Below are positions 9,523 through 18,408 of a stretch of 64,000 nucleotides of DNA, in pieces; the first letter of the stretch is position 1; the number at the start of each line of letters is the position of its first letter. The stretch comes from Merdimmobilis hominis (lineage in GTDB: Bacteria > Bacillota > Clostridia > Oscillospirales > Ruminococcaceae). The position numbers and the translations under genes were made by a program. The DNA lies in assembly GCF_016901855.1 (NCBI RefSeq), contig NZ_JACJKY010000007.1, positions 88,800 to 152,799 on the forward strand. Reading direction: 5' to 3'. The notes under the pieces were generated by a model. The model saw only the letters and a program-made list of their open reading frames with translations. It had not been told where the DNA came from and searched no databases.

Positions 9523-10906
9523 TACACTGACCAGAGAAAAACAGGAGTTTGTGCCGATTACACCGGGCAAAGTCAAAATCTATGCCTGCGGTCCGACCGT
9601 TTATAATCTCATCCACATCGGAAACGCACGGCCGATCTGCGTGTTTGATACACTGCGCCGCTATCTGACATACCGCGGCTATGAGGTGGAGTTCGTTCAG
9701 AACTTCACTGATGTAGACGACAAGATCATCAAACGTGCCAATGAAGAGGGCGTTCAGTCGTCTGTGATCTCCGAGCGGTATATTGCCGAGTATTTAAAAG
9801 ATGCTCATGCGTTGAATGTCATGGATGCAACGGTTCACCCGAAAGTGACACAGAATATGGGCGAGATCATCAAAATCGTCAAAACACTCGTTGATAACGG
9901 CTTCGCATATGAGGCAAACGGTGATGTTTATTTCAGAACCCATCGCTTTTCGGAATACGGGAAGCTTTCGCACATGCCGCTCGAGGATCTGGAAGCAGGT
10001 GCGCGTATTGAAGTGAACTCTGTCAAAGAAGATCCGATGGATTTTGCGCTTTGGAAAGCATCAAAACCGGGCGAGCCGAGCTGGAAATCGCCTTGGGGTG
10101 AGGGACGTCCGGGCTGGCATATCGAATGCTCCGCGATGGTGCGCAAATTCTTAGGTGAAACGATTGATATTCACTGTGGCGGTCAGGATCTCATTTTCCC
10201 GCACCATGAAAATGAAATTGCACAGAGTGAATGCGCAAACGGCGCGCCGTTTGCAAACTACTGGATGCATAACGGATACATCAATATCGACAATAAGAAA
10301 ATGTCGAAATCACTCGGTAACTTCATCACAACGCGTGCAGCAGGTGAGCAGTTCGGCTATGAACCGCTGCGTCTTTTGATGATTCAGGCGCATTACCGCA
10401 GCCAGATCAACTATACGCAGGAGATTGTGGAGTCGTGTGCCGCGTCGCTTGAGCGTCTTTATAACTGCCGTGCAAACATCGATTTTGCAAAACAGCATGC
10501 AGTCGACGGCGAGCTGAGCGCAGAACAGCGTGAAACACTCGAAAGCTTCCGTACTCGTTTTATCGAGGCAATGGACGACGATTTGAATACCGCCGATGCG
10601 CTTTCGGTTATTTTTGATCTTGTGCGCGAGATCAACACGAATGTGCAGAGCAGTGAAGCACCGACAAAAGGATATGTAGAAGCGTTCTCCGGATTGTTTG
10701 AAGAACTGACCGGTGTTCTGGGCCTTTTATATCAGAAAAAGGAAGAACCGATTCCGCAGGAGATTCTCGACTTGGTGCAGGCACGTGCTGATGCAAGAAA
10801 AGCGAAGAATTTTGCGCTTGCCGATCAGATCCGCGATGAGATCGCACAGAAAGGCTATGTTGTGGAAGAAACACGTCAGGGAACACGAATCAGCAAGAAA
10901 GGCTGA
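9509..10906 (+). CDS. cysS: Cysteinyl-tRNA synthetase
   Basis: A 465-residue class I synthetase that charges tRNA-Cys. The HIGN motif is at 36-39 and KMSKS at 264-268. The zinc ligands are visible as Cys27, the Cys in ECSAM, and the His in FPHHENE. The DALR-like C-terminal helical domain is present. The start ATG follows AAAAAGGAGAACGAGAACG and lies inside the 3' end of cysE. Regulation by the upstream Cys T-box makes the enzyme and its amino acid supply rise together when tRNA-Cys is uncharged. Confidence 0.97.
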   Translation: MKIYNTLTREKQEFVPITPGKVKIYACGPTVYNLIHIGNARPICVFDTLRRYLTYRGYEVEFVQNFTDVDDKIIKRANEEGVQSSVISERYIAEYLKDAHALNVMDATVHPKVTQNMGEIIKIVKTLVDNGFAYEANGDVYFRTHRFSEYGKLSHMPLEDLEAGARIEVNSVKEDPMDFALWKASKPGEPSWKSPWGEGRPGWHIECSAMVRKFLGETIDIHCGGQDLIFPHHENEIAQSECANGAPFANYWMHNGYINIDNKKMSKSLGNFITTRAAGEQFGYEPLRLLMIQAHYRSQINYTQEIVESCAASLERLYNCRANIDFAKQHAVDGELSAEQRETLESFRTRFIEAMDDDLNTADALSVIFDLVREINTNVQSSEAPTKGYVEAFSGLFEELTGVLGLLYQKKEEPIPQEILDLVQARADARKAKNFALADQIRDEIAQKGYVVEETRQGTRISKKG

Positions 10907-10952
10907 TTTTCTCGAATATTCATGAATTATTCATATTTTTTTACCGTTTCGT

Positions 10953-10983
10953 TTGACAAGAAAATCGGTGAATATGATATAAT
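10953..10983 (+). promoter_or_regulatory. Promoter of the PPIase lipoprotein pair
   Basis: TTGACA at 10953-10958 and TATAAT at 10978-10983, with a longer than ideal 19-base spacer, about 75 bases before the first gene. Confidence 0.55.
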
Positions 10984-11058
10984 AAAACCCATATGAAACA
11001 ATCGGAGTGTACTGCTCTTTTCGCAGTGGATTTCATTTGAATATTGGAGGAAGCAAAC

Positions 11059-11796
11059 GTGAAGAAAAAAGGAAAAATTGCATTGTGTTTATTGGCGGCT
11101 GTTTTTCTGCTGACGGGCTGTATGAGTTCAAATGCAGCACCGCTTGACGAAAGCCAGATTCATTTTATTCAGTTTGATGAAATTGAAGAAGGACGGGAGA
11201 CGGTGGAGATCACAACATCCGTCGGCACAATTAAAATGGTTTTGTTCCCGGAAGAAGCACCGAATACGGTTGCACATTTTAAAAAGCTTGTAAACGAGGG
11301 CTTTTTCACGAACATGCGTATTTTTGCAGAGGCAGATAGCCATACCATTATTTCCGGTGCAACCGATGAAACCGGTGGACAGGGTAAACTTGTGACGGAA
11401 GACGAAAAACCGATCAAATGCGAAACAACGCCGAACCTCTGGCATTTCAGCGGTGCAGTTTCTGTGCTTGGTTATCAGGAAAACCGTTTTTCGCAGGATT
11501 ATGTCGGTGACAGCCGCTTTTTCATCATCGGCAATGTGGAGCCGACCACGCAGATGGTTACCGATATGGAAGAGTACGGTTATCCGCTGAAAGTGATCAA
11601 TGCATATAAAGAGCACGGCGGTTATCCGCAGTATACGGGTGCGTATACTGTATTTGGACAGGTGTATGAAGGACTGGATGTTGTGGATACGCTGTCTGAA
11701 ATGAAAACGACCGGCAACTATAAAGAGCTTTCCGATGTTGTGATTGAAAAAGCAGAGATGTCGACGTATCATAGTGCAGAGGAAACAAGCGCATAA
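11059..11796 (+). CDS. Degenerate cyclophilin-like lipoprotein
   Basis: A 245-residue exported lipoprotein. It has a signal peptide with lipobox LLTGC (Cys at about 21). The mature part has a cyclophilin fold signature ([28 protein letters not shown]), but the active-site FHR-I segment is replaced by MRIFAEADS and the QGGDP loop by SGATDETGG, so prolyl isomerase activity is doubtful. The GTG start follows TTGGAGG. The next gene is a paralogue with intact motifs 20 bases downstream, and both end with the same [11 protein letters not shown] stretch, so they look like a tandem duplication. Confidence 0.85.
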   Translation: MKKKGKIALCLLAAVFLLTGCMSSNAAPLDESQIHFIQFDEIEEGRETVEITTSVGTIKMVLFPEEAPNTVAHFKKLVNEGFFTNMRIFAEADSHTIISGATDETGGQGKLVTEDEKPIKCETTPNLWHFSGAVSVLGYQENRFSQDYVGDSRFFIIGNVEPTTQMVTDMEEYGYPLKVINAYKEHGGYPQYTGAYTVFGQVYEGLDVVDTLSEMKTTGNYKELSDVVIEKAEMSTYHSAEETSA

Positions 11797-11816
11797 CAGG
11801 AAAAGGGGAAACAAAC

Positions 11817-12530
11817 ATGAAACATTGGGGAAAACGGATTGCGGCAGCACTGCTTGCGGTAGGAATGCTGCTGTCGGTTTCGGGATGCAGCAACAGTTCT
11901 TCGCTCATCCAGTTCGAGCCGCCGAAAAAAGGACAGACAGTCGCCGAGATGGTCGTCAAAGATTATGGTTCGATTAAAATCATGCTGTTTGAGGAGCAGG
12001 CGCCAAAAGCAGTCGAAAACTTTGTGACCCATGCAAAAAACGGCTATTATGACGGTCTTACATTCCATCGTGTGATTGCCGACTTTATGATTCAGGGCGG
12101 CGATCCGGGTGGCGATGGCACCGGTGGTGAAAGCATCTGGGGGGAACCGTTTGAGGATGAATTCTCCGATCAGCTTCGCAACTTTACCGGTGCGCTTTCG
12201 ATGGCAAATTCCGGCCCGAACACAAACGGCAGTCAGTTCTTCATTATGTGCAGCCCGAAAATGAGCAGTCAGGACGAATTTGATTATTACAATACCATTT
12301 CCCGTGTACAGCAGGGTCATGAGTCGATCGAGTATCCGAAAGAGCAGATCGAAAAATACATCGAAGTCGGCGGTGCACCGTGGCTTGACGATGTTCATAC
12401 CGTATTCGGTCAGGTGTATGAAGGACTGGATATTGTCGAAAAAATCATGCAGCAGGAAACGGATGAAAGTGCAAAGCCTCTCACCGATGTTGTGATTGAA
12501 ACGATCAAAATTTCTGAATATCAGGGATAA
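11817..12530 (+). CDS. Cyclophilin-type peptidyl-prolyl isomerase lipoprotein
   Basis: A 237-residue surface-anchored cyclophilin that should speed cis-trans isomerisation of prolyl bonds in exported proteins. Signal peptide and lipobox: LLSVSGC (Cys at about 24). The catalytic set is intact: [17 protein letters not shown], then NTNGSQFFI and [10 protein letters not shown]. Between them is an insertion of about 45 residues (after [10 protein letters not shown]) not found in minimal cyclophilins. The ATG follows AAAAGGGGAA. It shares a promoter with the preceding degenerate copy and ends at a strong terminator. Confidence 0.92.
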   Translation: MKHWGKRIAAALLAVGMLLSVSGCSNSSSLIQFEPPKKGQTVAEMVVKDYGSIKIMLFEEQAPKAVENFVTHAKNGYYDGLTFHRVIADFMIQGGDPGGDGTGGESIWGEPFEDEFSDQLRNFTGALSMANSGPNTNGSQFFIMCSPKMSSQDEFDYYNTISRVQQGHESIEYPKEQIEKYIEVGGAPWLDDVHTVFGQVYEGLDIVEKIMQQETDESAKPLTDVVIETIKISEYQG

Positions 12531-12532
12531 AT

Positions 12533-12562
12533 AAAAAAGATGCGGACATCCGCATCTTTTTT
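12533..12562. terminator. Bidirectional intrinsic terminator
   Basis: Stem GATGCGGA (12539-12546) and TCCGCATC (12549-12556), flanked by A6 and T6 runs, between convergent genes. Confidence 0.85.
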
Positions 12563-12564
12563 AT

Positions 12565-12714
12565 TTATCGGGAGAGTTTTGGTGCACTCGGCTTGATTTT
12601 TTGATAATGACAGCATTCGTGTGCGGCAGTGCAGGAAACCGGTGCGCCGCCGCATAGCTGGCAATATCCCTCTTGTTGATGCACACAGTCTGCGGCACAT
12701 GTGATCAAGGTCAT
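12565..12714 (-). CDS. Small Cys-rich protein, 49 residues
   Basis: A 49-residue protein with seven Cys (in TC, DC, YC, LC, SC and ECC contexts) and several His, suggesting a small zinc- or iron-sulfur-binding knuckle similar in style to DUF1540-like proteins. I chose the ATG at 12714 because it follows a very strong site (AAAAAAGGAGGGATTGCG); the frame is open further upstream without any ribosome site. It is convergent with the PPIase gene and shares its terminator. Function unknown. Confidence 0.7.
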   Translation of the reverse strand: MTLITCAADCVHQQEGYCQLCGGAPVSCTAAHECCHYQKIKPSAPKLSR

Positions 12715-12845
12715 CGCAATCCCTCCTTTTTTCTCATAACATGCCCGCTTTTTAAAAAAAGATACCAAATTCTTTTCGTAATAAAATACATGCTTTTTGT
12801 AACAATAAAACACAGAATATGAAGCAAAAAGTGAGGGGTTGCCGT

Positions 12846-13829
12846 TTGAAAAAAAGGTTGTTGGTTTTGCTGCCGGCCATTCTGATAACAGCGTTTTTTC
12901 TTTCTTTGCCGTTATTTGTCGGATCTGCTGTTACGCCGGTTTCGTTTTCATATCCCACGCAGACAAACGATTCTGCCGGTGTTCTGGCATCCGGCCGGAT
13001 TGAAAAAGAGATGCAGATCAATGTAACGTCGGAATTTCCGGTTGTCATCAAGGAGTATGCCGTATATCCGGGCGATTCGGTGCAGGCTGGTGATGTGATT
13101 GCCTATGTGGATGTAATGCAGACGAAAGAAATGCTGTTGACACTCGCACAGACAGCAAGCATTATCCCTGAGGAATACAAAGACGTGCTTTCGAATATTA
13201 AACTTGATGAATCGCTGCTCTCTTCGGTGATTCCGCCAGCTGTATATGCACCGGCGAATGGGACGGTGCTGTCAGTGGGCGTGTTTGTAGGAGAGATGGC
13301 ATCGCCTACTGATACCGTGGCAGTTGTTGCGCGCGGCGATACATTGGTAACTGTTTTGGAAGTGGACGAGTCTGAAGTGGAATCGATTGCAGTTGGCGAC
13401 CGGGTGATTGTGAAAGCATCGGCAACAGGCGGCAAGCAATACGGCGGGATTGTGACGGAGATTGCACCGGCAGCACAGCAGGTCTTTTCCGGAACACAGC
13501 AGCAAACAGTCGTACAGGTTCGGGCATGTTTGTCGTCGCAGGCGGATGAGCTCCGGCCGGGATATTCCGTATCCGCACAAATTCAAAAGAAAGACCAAAA
13601 AACGGTTTTGACTGTGCCGTATGAATCGGTGGCGCAAGACGATGATGGTCAGGAATATGTGTATGTATATGAAGACGGAAGAGCGGTGCGCCGTGATGTA
13701 GTGACGGGAAAGGAATTTTCCGATTGTGTTGCGATTGAAAGCGGAATCGACAAGGAAGATTTAATCATCGGCGAAGCCGCACAAATCCTGCGCGACGGCG
13801 TACGAGTCACCCAAAAGGAGGCATCTTGA
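12846..13829 (+). CDS. HlyD/RND-type periplasmic adaptor-like protein
   Basis: A 327-residue membrane-anchored adaptor of an ABC efflux system of the MacA/YknX type. The N-terminal TM helix is at about 5-25. A biotinyl-lipoyl-like half motif (VYPGDSVQAGDVIAYVD) and its partner (PANGTVLSVGVFVGE) flank only a short helical hairpin, followed by beta-barrel and membrane-proximal domains (TVPYESVAQDDDGQEYVYVYEDG). I favour TTG at 12846, which has GAGGGG 7 bases upstream; an ATG at 12819 has no ribosome site. The permease follows after one base. No ATPase gene accompanies them. Confidence 0.85.
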   Translation: MKKRLLVLLPAILITAFFLSLPLFVGSAVTPVSFSYPTQTNDSAGVLASGRIEKEMQINVTSEFPVVIKEYAVYPGDSVQAGDVIAYVDVMQTKEMLLTLAQTASIIPEEYKDVLSNIKLDESLLSSVIPPAVYAPANGTVLSVGVFVGEMASPTDTVAVVARGDTLVTVLEVDESEVESIAVGDRVIVKASATGGKQYGGIVTEIAPAAQQVFSGTQQQTVVQVRACLSSQADELRPGYSVSAQIQKKDQKTVLTVPYESVAQDDDGQEYVYVYEDGRAVRRDVVTGKEFSDCVAIESGIDKEDLIIGEAAQILRDGVRVTQKEAS

Positions 13830-13830
13830 C

Positions 13831-15003
13831 ATGGAGGTGTTTTCGTTTGCGATACGTCACATTTTTCGCAAGAAAGTGCGTGCAATGCTGACGATCGCCG
13901 GGATTTTGATCGGTGTGTTATCGGTGGTGATCGTTTCGATCATTGGCGATGTTGGGAAAAAGGCTGTGAATGCAGAGCTTGACAGCATGGGAATCGGCGG
14001 ATTGTGCATCAGCGCAGCAGAGCAGAATCAGCAGAAGGAATTTTCCGATATGCTTCTTGAAGCGGTTCAGGAAAATCCTTATGTCGACGAAGCGACGCCG
14101 CTTTTAACCAAAATGATCTCCATTCGTGTGTGTACCAAAAAAACGCAGTCTGTTGTGTGGGGAATTGGAAGCAATGCAGCACAGATTGTATCGCTTGAGC
14201 TTGTACATGGCAGACTCATCAGTGAAGAGGATGTTCGCACAAAAGCGGCTGTCTGTATTGTAGACGAGAGTTTTGCGCAAATGCATTATAAACGTACAAA
14301 CATTGTCGGAAAGACGGTTGAGCTGCTTTCAGACAGCGGATATCAGCCGTTTACTGTGGTAGGAGTTGTGCGGTCGGGCGGCTCGCTTTTGCAGGGATTG
14401 ATGGGCGATGTGGTACCTACCTTTTTATATGCACCTTATTCTGCGCTTACAGGGCAAAAGATTACGAAAATTGTAGCGAAGCTTTCGCAGGAAGTGAATG
14501 AAACGGAAGCGTGTGCGTCTGTACTTGCCACACTTGATACACAGGCGGGCGTCACGCAAGGATATCAAGCGGAAAATCTGAATCAGCAAAAAGACCGATT
14601 GAATGGCATTATGGATATTGTAACATTGATTCTGTCGGCAATCGGCGGCATTTCGCTGATTGTGGCAGGGTTATCGATTATGACGGTCATGCTTGTGACA
14701 GTCCGGGAGCGCACGCGGGAGATCGGGATTAAAAAGGCGATTGGCGCCACCAGAAAAATGATTTTGTTTGAATTTTTGGCGGAATCATTTCTTCTCTCGG
14801 TATTTGGCAGTTTAACGGGTGCGCTGCTCGGCGGCGCTGTCGGTTTGATCGGATGTGTCACGATGGGAATTCCGTTTTCTGTGAATCTGAATTCCGTTTT
14901 GCTGTGTATCCTTTTTGCAGTCGGGATGGGCGTGGTATTTGGCGTTTATCCTGCTGCGAAAGCATCTGCACTTTCTCCTGCGGATGCACTTCGGGTAGAA
15001 TAA
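13831..15003 (+). CDS. MacB-like ABC transporter permease
   Basis: A 390-residue FtsX/MacB-type permease. TM1 is at about 12-35. A large extracytoplasmic MacB_PCD domain follows (about 40-265), then three TM helices near 270-295, 320-345 and 350-375 with the conserved RERTREIGIKKAIGATRKMI coupling segment between them. This family exports peptides, antibiotics or lipoproteins, or works as a mechanotransmitter with an adaptor and a LolD-like ATPase. The ATG follows AAAAGGAGGCATCTTGAC. The usual third gene, the ATPase, is absent here. Confidence 0.88.
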   Translation: MEVFSFAIRHIFRKKVRAMLTIAGILIGVLSVVIVSIIGDVGKKAVNAELDSMGIGGLCISAAEQNQQKEFSDMLLEAVQENPYVDEATPLLTKMISIRVCTKKTQSVVWGIGSNAAQIVSLELVHGRLISEEDVRTKAAVCIVDESFAQMHYKRTNIVGKTVELLSDSGYQPFTVVGVVRSGGSLLQGLMGDVVPTFLYAPYSALTGQKITKIVAKLSQEVNETEACASVLATLDTQAGVTQGYQAENLNQQKDRLNGIMDIVTLILSAIGGISLIVAGLSIMTVMLVTVRERTREIGIKKAIGATRKMILFEFLAESFLLSVFGSLTGALLGGAVGLIGCVTMGIPFSVNLNSVLLCILFAVGMGVVFGVYPAAKASALSPADALRVE

Positions 15004-15004
15004 A

Positions 15005-15035
15005 AAAAGAGAGGACAAACGTCCTCTCTTTTTGC
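15005..15035 (+). terminator. Intrinsic terminator
   Basis: AAAAAGAGAGGAC (from 15005) pairs with GTCCTCTCTTTTT across an AAAC loop, after the permease gene. Confidence 0.85.
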
Positions 15036-15044
15036 TTCATAAAC

Positions 15045-15077
15045 AAAAAAGCATGAACGATTCGTTCATGCTTTTTT
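15045..15077 (-). terminator. Terminator of the minus-strand tRNA cluster
   Basis: The inverted repeat GCATGAACGA / TCGTTCATGC is flanked by A6 and T6 runs. On the minus strand it sits just after tRNA-Cys and probably ends that transcript. Confidence 0.8.
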
Positions 15078-15081
15078 ACTT

Positions 15082-15155
15082 TGGAGGCGCCACCCAGATT
15101 TGAACTGGGGGTGAAGGAGTTGCAGTCCTCTGCCTTACCACTTGGCTATAGCGCC
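15082..15155 (-). tRNA. tRNA-Cys (GCA)
   Basis: A 74-nt cloverleaf with encoded CCA. Acceptor GGCGCTA pairs with TGGCGCC, the discriminator is U, the T arm is CCCAG-TTCAAAT-CTGGG, and the anticodon GCA lies in ACTGCAACT. Confidence 0.96.
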
Positions 15156-15159
15156 TTAT

Positions 15160-15235
15160 TGGAGCGGATGACGAGGCTCGAACTCGCTACCTCCACCTTG
15201 GCAAGGTGGCGCTCTACCAGATGAGCTACATCCGC
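15160..15235 (-). tRNA. tRNA-Gly (GCC)
   Basis: A 76-nt cloverleaf with encoded CCA, acceptor GCGGATG and anticodon GCC in CTTGCCAAG. It is identical base for base to the plus-strand copy at 47628-47703. Confidence 0.97.
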
Positions 15236-15241
15236 AAAAAT

Positions 15242-15317
<76 letters not shown>

Positions 15318-15375
15318 CCAAAAACCGGAACGCTGATCGCTACATTTTTTGATGTCTTTCTCAGCGACGAAAATT

Positions 15376-15404
15376 ATTATACTATATTCGTTTTTGATTG
15401 TCAA
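15376..15404 (-). promoter_or_regulatory. Promoter of tRNA Phe-Gly-Cys
   Basis: On the minus strand, TTGACA (15404-15399) and TATAAT (15381-15376) with a 17-base spacer: a perfect sigma-A consensus about 60 bases before tRNA-Phe. Confidence 0.85.
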
Positions 15405-15443
15405 TATGTTTTTTGAAAAAAGTTTTTTTATTTTTCAGCTGCT

Positions 15444-16643
15444 TTATTTCTCATTGTTCAGGTGCGTTTTGTGGCGGCGATACAGAAAAAGACCGATACA
15501 TAAAAGGACAGGAAACGCGATTGCAGCCAGGAGACCCGTTTTTAAGCTGCCGTCGAACATTCCCGATACGCCGCCGACCACGGTCGGGCCCACCGAACAT
15601 CCAAGATCGCCCGCCAATGCAAACAAAGCAAACATCGCGGTGCTTCCCGGAAGCGTTTTGGCAGCAAGACTGAACGTACCGGGCCAGAACAGACCGACCG
15701 ACAGTCCGCACAATCCGCATCCGACAAGCGACAGTGCAGGCGAAGGAGAAAGGGTAGCAATCAGGTATGAGATGATACAGAGTGCACCGCTTGTAAACAT
15801 TGCTTTGGTCAGATCGATTTTTTCGCTCAGCTTTGCATACAGCGCACGGGACGTTCCCATCAGTACAGCAAACATACATGGTCCCGCAAGATCACCGATC
15901 GTTTTTGATACACGCAGACCGCTTTCTGCAAACGCAGAAGCCCACTGGCCGATTGCTTGTTCCGATGCGCCGGCACATACCATGAGCAGCATGAACACCC
16001 AGAAAACAGGTGCGCGCAGGATTTTTTTGAGCGGTGTATCGGTTCCGGTGCTCTCTTCGAGCGTACGGATTGGAACAAATGCAAAATAAACAGCGTTTGC
16101 CGCAGGAAGGAGTGCCCAGAGAATCGACAGAATCCGCCAGGAATGAATACCGAACAGTGTGAAAAACACAGTGGAAAGCAGAATGACGGCAACACATCCC
16201 CAGCAGTAGAATGAGTGCAGTAAACTCATTGCAGCTTCTTTTCGTTCGGTCGGACACGCTTCCACGATTGGACTCACCACAACTTCGACAATCCCGCCGC
16301 CGATTGCATAAAGCATCACAGCAATCAGCAATCCGATATATGGACTGGGCAGAAGATCCGGGAAAATCGCCATGCCAAAAAGGCCGCATGCGATGAACAG
16401 ATGTGCGGCAATGGCGGCAGCCCGATAACCGATTCGATGAATGAGCTTTGCGCACGCAAAATCCACAAACAGCTGAAGCCCGAAATTGAGCGTAACGAGC
16501 AGAGTGATTTGCTCAAGCGGAATCGAGAAACTCGACTGAAACGTCAAAAACAAAAGCGGTGCAAAATTAACAACGATTGCCTGTGAGATATAGCCGAGAT
16601 AACTTGCGGCAATCGTGTGATTAAAATTCGTGCGGATCGACAT
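15444..16643 (-). CDS. Major facilitator superfamily transporter
   Basis: A 399-residue MFS permease with about 12 predicted membrane helices in two halves, beginning FNHTIAASYLGYISQAIVVNF and ending in short basic residues (YRRHKTHLN). A cytoplasmic central loop lies near residue 190-205 (RTLEESTGTDTPLKK). It is loosely reminiscent of FucP-type sugar or drug transporters, but no substrate motif can be named. The ATG at 16643 has AGAAAGGA upstream, while the longer open frame does not. It is transcribed alone, divergent from the NCS2 permease. Confidence 0.85.
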   Translation of the reverse strand: MSIRTNFNHTIAASYLGYISQAIVVNFAPLLFLTFQSSFSIPLEQITLLVTLNFGLQLFVDFACAKLIHRIGYRAAAIAAHLFIACGLFGMAIFPDLLPSPYIGLLIAVMLYAIGGGIVEVVVSPIVEACPTERKEAAMSLLHSFYCWGCVAVILLSTVFFTLFGIHSWRILSILWALLPAANAVYFAFVPIRTLEESTGTDTPLKKILRAPVFWVFMLLMVCAGASEQAIGQWASAFAESGLRVSKTIGDLAGPCMFAVLMGTSRALYAKLSEKIDLTKAMFTSGALCIISYLIATLSPSPALSLVGCGLCGLSVGLFWPGTFSLAAKTLPGSTAMFALFALAGDLGCSVGPTVVGGVSGMFDGSLKTGLLAAIAFPVLLCIGLFLYRRHKTHLNNEK

Positions 16644-16812
16644 AAAATCCGTCCTTTCTAAAAGGAAATGCAATCTGCTATCTATGATACCATTGTGCTG
16701 CATGAAAAGCTATAAAAACACGCCTGTAAAAAACGACAAAAACCGACTTTGTTTTTCTGCCGTTTTAATGCATGGTACTGAATTTTAATTTTGTGTTAAG
16801 AAAAGATGAATA

Positions 16813-16841
16813 TTCACTGGAAAATCCACCGGTCATATGAT
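16813..16841 (+). promoter_or_regulatory. Candidate promoter of the NCS2 permease
   Basis: TTCACT (16813-16818) and TATGAT (16836-16841), with a 17-base spacer. The leader then holds a small hairpin, CCTCTTG (16862-16868) with CAAGAGG (16879-16885). It lacks the conserved core of the purine riboswitch. Confidence 0.4.
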
Positions 16842-16919
16842 AAACTTTAAATGTTTGTGCACCTCTTGCTGATAAGATCAAGAGGAAAACGCAAAAAAGG
16901 AAAAGGGAGTTTTATCATT

Positions 16920-18269
16920 ATGAAACAGGCACAGGGCAGTATTTACGAGCTCAATGGCGTGGTTCCGCTCAGAAAAGCGATCCCGCTCGGCATTCAGCAC
17001 GTGCTCGCCATGTTTTTGGGCAACGTTTCACCGCTTTTGATCATCTGCGGATTGCTCAACATGGATGCGGCGCTCAAAACCAGTTTGATTCAAAATGCGA
17101 TGCTCATTGCAGGCATCACAACACTCATTCAGCTGTATCCGATCTGGAAAGTCGGCTGTGCGCTTCCGGTTGTCATGGGTACAAGCTCAGGCTTTATCGG
17201 TACATGTAAAAGTATCGGTGCAACATATGGTTACGGCGCAATCATCGGTGCATCGCTCACAGGCGCACTGCTCGAAATTGTGCTTGGTTTCTTTATTAAA
17301 CCGCTCAAAAAATTGTTCCCGCCGGTTGTTACAAGCCTTGTCATCATGTCGATCGGCTTGTCACTTCTGCCGGTTGGCGTCAACTATTTTGCAGGTGGAT
17401 CGGGCGCTGCAGATTTCGGCGACCCGCGTCATTTGCTCATCGGTACGATTGTCGTCATCACCATCGTGGTATTAAAACAGTATACCAAAGGGTTTTTGAG
17501 CGTTTCTTCGATCCTTATCGGTATTGTGGTCGGCTATATCGTGGCAATCTGCATGGGCATGGTTGACTTTACACAGGTCAAAGAAGCGGCTTGGATCAGT
17601 CTGCCGCGTTTGATGCCGGTCGAAATGTCGTTTAACTGGCAGGCAATCATTGCAATGGCGATTATGTTCGTGGCAACAGCGGTCGAAACAGTCGGCGATA
17701 TTTCCGGTATTACAAACGGCGGTCTTGACCGTGAGCCGACTGACAAAGAGCTTTCGGGCGGCGTCATTGCAGACGGTGTCGGCAGCTTGATCGCGGCACT
17801 GTTCGGTGTGCTTCCGAACACTTCGTTCAGCCAGAACGTCGGTCTTGTCGCAGTCACCAAAGTTGTCAACCGTTTCTGCATCATGACCGGTGCAGTATTC
17901 TTAGTACTGTGCGGATTCATTCCGAAGCTGTCGGCAATCTTTTCCGTGATGCCGCAGTCGGTGCTCGGCGGTGCGGCTGTCATCATGTTTGCAATGATTC
18001 TTGTCAGCGGTATGCGTTCGCTGCAGCGTGAAAACCTTGAAGGTCGTAACGGTATGATCGTGGCGCTCGCACTCGGCTTGGGCGTTGGTATCGGTATGGT
18101 GCCGGATTCGCTCGGCCTGCTTCCGGCTTGGGTTGGTCAGATCTTTGCACAAAACGGCATCATCATGACATTTGTCATTGCAACCGTTGCAAACCTGATT
18201 CTTCCGAAAGATAAGGAAGTCAAAAAGGAAGAAAATAACGAGGAAATCAAAGAAACGGTTTCCGAGTAA
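16920..18269 (+). CDS. NCS2-family xanthine/uracil permease
   Basis: A 449-residue nucleobase:cation symporter-2 protein with about 14 membrane segments. It has the family's GIQHVLAMFLGNVSPLL start, the substrate-loop region FVATAVETVGDISG, and the NTSFSQNVGLV motif typical of xanthine/uric acid-type carriers. The ATG at 16920 follows AAAAGGGAGTTTTATCATT. Its location ahead of a molybdenum-hydroxylase island argues for purine (xanthine, urate or hypoxanthine) uptake; uracil is the main alternative. The last 20 residues are acidic and disordered. Confidence 0.88.
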   Translation: MKQAQGSIYELNGVVPLRKAIPLGIQHVLAMFLGNVSPLLIICGLLNMDAALKTSLIQNAMLIAGITTLIQLYPIWKVGCALPVVMGTSSGFIGTCKSIGATYGYGAIIGASLTGALLEIVLGFFIKPLKKLFPPVVTSLVIMSIGLSLLPVGVNYFAGGSGAADFGDPRHLLIGTIVVITIVVLKQYTKGFLSVSSILIGIVVGYIVAICMGMVDFTQVKEAAWISLPRLMPVEMSFNWQAIIAMAIMFVATAVETVGDISGITNGGLDREPTDKELSGGVIADGVGSLIAALFGVLPNTSFSQNVGLVAVTKVVNRFCIMTGAVFLVLCGFIPKLSAIFSVMPQSVLGGAAVIMFAMILVSGMRSLQRENLEGRNGMIVALALGLGVGIGMVPDSLGLLPAWVGQIFAQNGIIMTFVIATVANLILPKDKEVKKEENNEEIKETVSE

Positions 18270-18300
18270 TCAAAACTGAATCAAAACGGCAGGATTCCCG

Positions 18301-18360
18301 GGGCTGTCTTCAATGCTGGGCGTAAAAGAGCGTCTTTTGTTGAGGACAGCCCTTGTTTTA
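18301..18360 (+). terminator. Long-stem terminator after the permease
   Basis: GGGCTGTCTTCAA (18301-18313) pairs with TTGAGGACAGCCC (18340-18352), with one G-U pair and a 26-base loop, followed by TTGTTTTA. The -35 of the next promoter overlaps its tail. Confidence 0.7.
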
Positions 18361-18381
18361 TGGTAAAATTCCCGATATAAT
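18353..18381 (+). promoter_or_regulatory. Promoter of the ABC importer/hydroxylase operon
   Basis: TTGTTT (18353-18358) and TATAAT (18376-18381), with a 17-base spacer. It probably drives the run of closely spaced genes from 18409 to 25311. Confidence 0.6.
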
Positions 18382-18408
18382 AAAACTGGAGAGGAAGGGA
18401 TTCATCTT

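Noticed and set aside
16690..16919. Purine or xanthine riboswitch ahead of the NCS2 permease
   Set aside because: The conserved purine aptamer core is not present; only a simple 7-bp hairpin is seen.
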